Below the pieces are notes generated by a model. It was not told where the DNA came from and ran no database searches. It worked only from the letters and a program-made list of their open reading frames with translations. Made by a program: the position numbers and the translations under genes. A stretch of DNA of 64,000 nt from JAICMB01 sp035295125. GTDB taxonomy: Bacteria; Acidobacteriota; Terriglobia; Bryobacterales; Bryobacteraceae. This document shows, piece after piece, positions 61,746-64,000 of this stretch; the first letter of the stretch is position 1; each line of letters opens with the position of its first letter. The DNA lies in assembly GCA_035295125.1 (NCBI GenBank), contig DATGJP010000112.1, forward strand, positions 1-64,000, in the 5' to 3' direction.

Positions 61746-62158
61746 ATTATTAGGTTACCGCCGCGGTTGAAAAGGTCGGCGCAGCTTGCTCCGCCAGATG
61801 GTGGCGCAGGCGTTTTCGCCGATGCATTCCGGGTGAATCCAAAGGCACGGTCGAAAACTGTGCGTGGACTGCAACGTCCGCACCGGCATATGGCAGCCTG
61901 GAAGGCTGCGCTACCGCTGTTTCATCCACTTTTGCGCGTCGGCGGACATGGCGAAGATTAGTTGCTGTGGGCCACCCGCCTTGTTTTCCGCCCGAAAAGG
62001 TGTCATAACAAAGGTGGAACGCGTGGCGCGCGAGTAATCCTCGCCTTCGCTTGAACCGCGGCACATCTGGAGTGCCATTCCCAGACGACGTAGCCGTGCC
62101 TGCTCCCCGCCAGATTGTCCCCTTTTCTTAGAACTGCCGCAATCATCGGAAGGTGATT
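61746..62158. other. Intergenic region with a family B repeat
   Basis: Apart from the repeat at 61781-61912 nothing was recognised. The last 140 bases before the cytochrome c gene hold its probable promoter, but no box is clear. Confidence 0.45.
61781..61912. repeat. Repeat family B, longest copy
   Basis: In order: GGTGGCGCAGGCG, GTTTTCGCCGATGCATTCC, GGGTGAATCCAAAGGCACGG, a hairpin GCACGGT-CGAAA-ACTGTGC, GACTGCAACGTC, GCACCGGCAT and a hairpin GGCAGCCT-GGA-AGGCTGC with CGCTACC. Partial copies lie at 20941-20992, 25731-25795 and 32568-32660. Confidence 0.7.
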
Positions 62159-62737
62159 ATGAAACGACTCCTTTATCTTCTCTGCTTTCTCATACTCGGC
62201 GCCCAGATAGCCACCGCCCAGAACAAGGGCGCTGCGAGCCAAACCAGTGCACCGAAAAAACCCGCCACGCTTTCAGCGCAGGTTCAACGCGGACGTGAAT
62301 TATTCGCACACTCGACAAAAGGAACGGCGTGCGGATCGTGCCACGTGCTCTCCGACGTGGGAACCGCCGTTGGCCCCGACCTGACGAAACTCGCTTCCGC
62401 CGTGGGTCCACGGGGACTTGCGATGGCGATTCAAATGAACATGACCGCCTACGTTCAGGAGGTCAAGACCGCCACAACGACATTCCCTGGCCTCGAAAAA
62501 CAGCGGCAGGGCGATGAGATCGAAGTTTGGGACTTGAGCCAGACACCCGCCGTACTGCGGAAATTCACAACAAAAGAGATCGTCTCCATGAAGGTGAATC
62601 CCACACTTTGGAAGCATCCGCCGGCCGAAGCGGGTTATACGTCTCAGGAGCTGGCGGATGTCGTTGGGTTTATTCGCTGGGCCTCCACGGGCACTCAGAA
62701 AGAAATTAAACCGGACGAAGTCGAAACCAGCCAGTAA
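62159..62737 (+). CDS. Exported mono-heme cytochrome c
   Basis: The 192-residue protein (ATG at 62159, with GGAAGG eight bases before it) has a signal peptide (MKRLLYLLCFLILGAQIATA). One heme site, CGSCH, is at 58-62 in GRELFAHSTKGTACGSCH. There is GTAVGPDLTKLA and a late YTSQELADVVGFIRW, as in class I cytochromes c. The distal ligand may be one of the Mets in the middle (MAIQMNMTAYV). It probably carries electrons in the periplasm; the partner is not adjacent. Confidence 0.88.
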   Translation: MKRLLYLLCFLILGAQIATAQNKGAASQTSAPKKPATLSAQVQRGRELFAHSTKGTACGSCHVLSDVGTAVGPDLTKLASAVGPRGLAMAIQMNMTAYVQEVKTATTTFPGLEKQRQGDEIEVWDLSQTPAVLRKFTTKEIVSMKVNPTLWKHPPAEAGYTSQELADVVGFIRWASTGTQKEIKPDEVETSQ

Positions 62738-62743
62738 CCCGGT

Positions 62744-64000
62744 CTACCTCGTTACCTGATCCGCTTCGGCGGTGCGACCGAGAATGTGTAGCGCCATAGC
62801 GGTAACGTGCTCCGGCGTGAAACCCAGTTGCTCCAACACGACTTCGCCGGGAGCCGATGCGCCGTAACGATTGAGGCCGATTACGTAGCCCTCGTCGCCG
62901 ACCCACTCGTGCCATCCCAAGGGCGATCCCGCCTCGACGGAAACACGCTTCCTGACTCCCTTCGGCAGCACGCTTTCGCGATAAGCATCATCCTGGGCCG
63001 AGAACAGGTTCCAGCTCGGCATGCTCACGACGCGCGCTTTCACCCCGTAGCTTTTCAGTTTCTCCTGAGCTTTGACACAAAGGCTCACTTCCGAGCCAGT
63101 CCCGATAAGAATCACATCCGGCGAACTGCCTTCGGCTTCCGAAAGGATGTATGCGCCCCGTGTGACACCCGGTTCCTTGGCATTCGACCGATCGAGATGA
63201 GGCACATTTTGACGGGTCAGCGCGAGCAGGGTTGGACCGTCGTGCTGCACCGCATACGCCCAGGCTTCGGCGGTCTCATTCGGATCAGCGGGACGAATTA
63301 CCGTCAGGCCCGGTATCGCTCGCAGGCCGGCAATCTGCTCGATCGGCTCGTGCGTGGGGCCGTCCTCCCCCACCGCAATGCTGTCGTGGGTGAACACGTA
63401 AACCACTCGCAGACCGCTCAGCGCGCCGAGCCGTATCGAAGGCTTCATGTAATCGGAAAAGACCATGAAGGTCGCGCTGAATGGCATCAAACCGCCGTGA
63501 GCGGCCATTCCATTTACCGCCGCGCCCATGGCATGCTCACGAACCCCGAACGCGACATTGCGACCGGCGTAACTCCAACTGCCACCAACGGCTCCTGCCG
63601 TCCCCGCACCGCCAAACTCATCCGGCTGAAAGTCACCCATCCCTTTCAACGCAGTATTCGTCGATGGATTCAGATCCGCGGAACCTCCCATGATGTTCGG
63701 AATGTGCTTCGCCAGGGCGTTCAGAACCTCGCCACCGGCCACGCGCGTCGCGATGGCTTTGTCCGCCGGCTTCCATTTCGGCAGATCGGCAGCCCAATCC
63801 GCGGGCAGCTTTCCGCTCATGATGAGTTCGAATTCGGCAGCTTCCTTCGGGAATTCGTGGCGGTACGCCTCCAGGCGCTTCTCCCAGTCACTCTGGACGT
63901 CCCTGCCCCGGTTGACAGCCTGGCGGAAAAAGTCGACCGCGTCGGTTGGAATATAAAACTTCTCGGTGGTCGGCCAACCGAGAGCCTTTTTCGCGGCCTG
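62744..64000 (-). CDS. tkt: Transketolase, C-terminal part (gene continues beyond the window)
   Basis: The visible 418 residues cover the end of the first TPP domain, the Pyr domain and the C-terminal domain. The transketolase motif GGSADLNPSTNT, GVREHAMGAAVNGMAAHGG, TFMVFSDYMKPSIRL, THDSIAVGEDGPTHEPIEQ and the late SPLGWHEWVGDEG are all present. The frame stays open to 64000 without a start (it reads KALGWPTTEKFYIPTDAV at the edge), so the N-terminal diphosphate-binding part lies outside. It moves two-carbon units in the pentose phosphate pathway. It ends six bases after the convergent cytochrome c stop. Confidence 0.95.
   Translation of the reverse strand, partial: QAAKKALGWPTTEKFYIPTDAVDFFRQAVNRGRDVQSDWEKRLEAYRHEFPKEAAEFELIMSGKLPADWAADLPKWKPADKAIATRVAGGEVLNALAKHIPNIMGGSADLNPSTNTALKGMGDFQPDEFGGAGTAGAVGGSWSYAGRNVAFGVREHAMGAAVNGMAAHGGLMPFSATFMVFSDYMKPSIRLGALSGLRVVYVFTHDSIAVGEDGPTHEPIEQIAGLRAIPGLTVIRPADPNETAEAWAYAVQHDGPTLLALTRQNVPHLDRSNAKEPGVTRGAYILSEAEGSSPDVILIGTGSEVSLCVKAQEKLKSYGVKARVVSMPSWNLFSAQDDAYRESVLPKGVRKRVSVEAGSPLGWHEWVGDEGYVIGLNRYGASAPGEVVLEQLGFTPEHVTAMALHILGRTAEADQVTR

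Noticed and set aside
60879..61961. 360-codon plus-strand frame
   Set aside because: It lies antisense to the radical SAM gene, which has its cysteine motif and clear family features.
1..64000. CRISPR arrays, insertion sequences, prophage or secondary-metabolite clusters
   Set aside because: No regularly spaced repeats, no transposase or integrase, no phage structural genes, and no NRPS or PKS modules were seen.

Overview
The window looks like a GC-rich soil acidobacterium, most likely of the Solibacter/Bryobacter type; this is inferred from gene content, not from a marker gene. The signs are three large permeases of the acidobacterial duplicated orphan permease (ADOP) type, one behind a PadR regulator; Hanks-type kinases with unusual C-termini; a TonB receptor with a carboxypeptidase-regulatory N-terminal domain; many exported one-domain enzymes; and a fused aroD-aroE gene.

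Layout. 1-1460 is gene-poor and holds a frameshifted relic of an extracellular repeat protein. 1.46-3.87 kb is a membrane kinase fused to ankyrin repeats. 4.1-5.2 kb holds an XRE regulator, a broken tRNA-Pro(GGG) and an intact tRNA-Val(GAC). 5.3-14.2 kb is metabolic and exported enzymes: SDR, DUF72, gamma-glutamyltransferase, DinB, M28 peptidase, AroD-AroE, a small Tat-type protein and an amidase. 14.7-16 kb is an AraC regulator and a small membrane protein. 16.1-20.5 kb is a protein of three tandem domain copies divergent from a padR-ADOP operon. 20.5-26.7 kb carries a Cys-rich exported protein, a TonB receptor, a beta-propeller protein, DUF3500 and an M23 peptidase. 26.9-32.3 kb has an ATP-grasp-like protein, an attenuator-like leader, a glycine-zipper protein, a pentaheme cytochrome with a PQQ-type sugar dehydrogenase, and an amidohydrolase. 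32.7-42.5 kb has BON, metallo-beta-lactamase, serine hydrolase, a second ADOP, TPR, a cysteine-less ArsC-like protein, metallophosphoesterase and an epoxide-hydrolase-like enzyme. 43-47.5 kb has a second relic of the repeat domain, another kinase, tRNA-Pro(CGG), a kinase relic, DUF3592, cupin, methyltransferase and thiL. 47.4-52.4 kb is a compact DUF2760-Hsp70-Hsp70:DUF3731 operon running into thiL. 52.4-64 kb has a lipoprotein peroxiredoxin, a third ADOP, aldo/keto reductase, Na+/solute symporter, galactokinase, ALDH7, radical SAM, cytochrome c and the C-terminal part of transketolase, which runs off the window.

Between genes there are two families of short palindromic repeats. One has 13-bp terminal inverted repeats and looks like a MITE. 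There is no CRISPR array, no transposase and no intact integrase. The candidates for less-described biology are the paired Hsp70/DUF2760 operon, the orphan leucine-rich leader peptide with terminator at 28.4 kb, the tandem 21-bp repeats in front of padR, the three-copy DTR...NGYF protein with two decayed relatives in the same window, and the kinase with an 85-residue activation-segment insert plus membrane and ankyrin domains.
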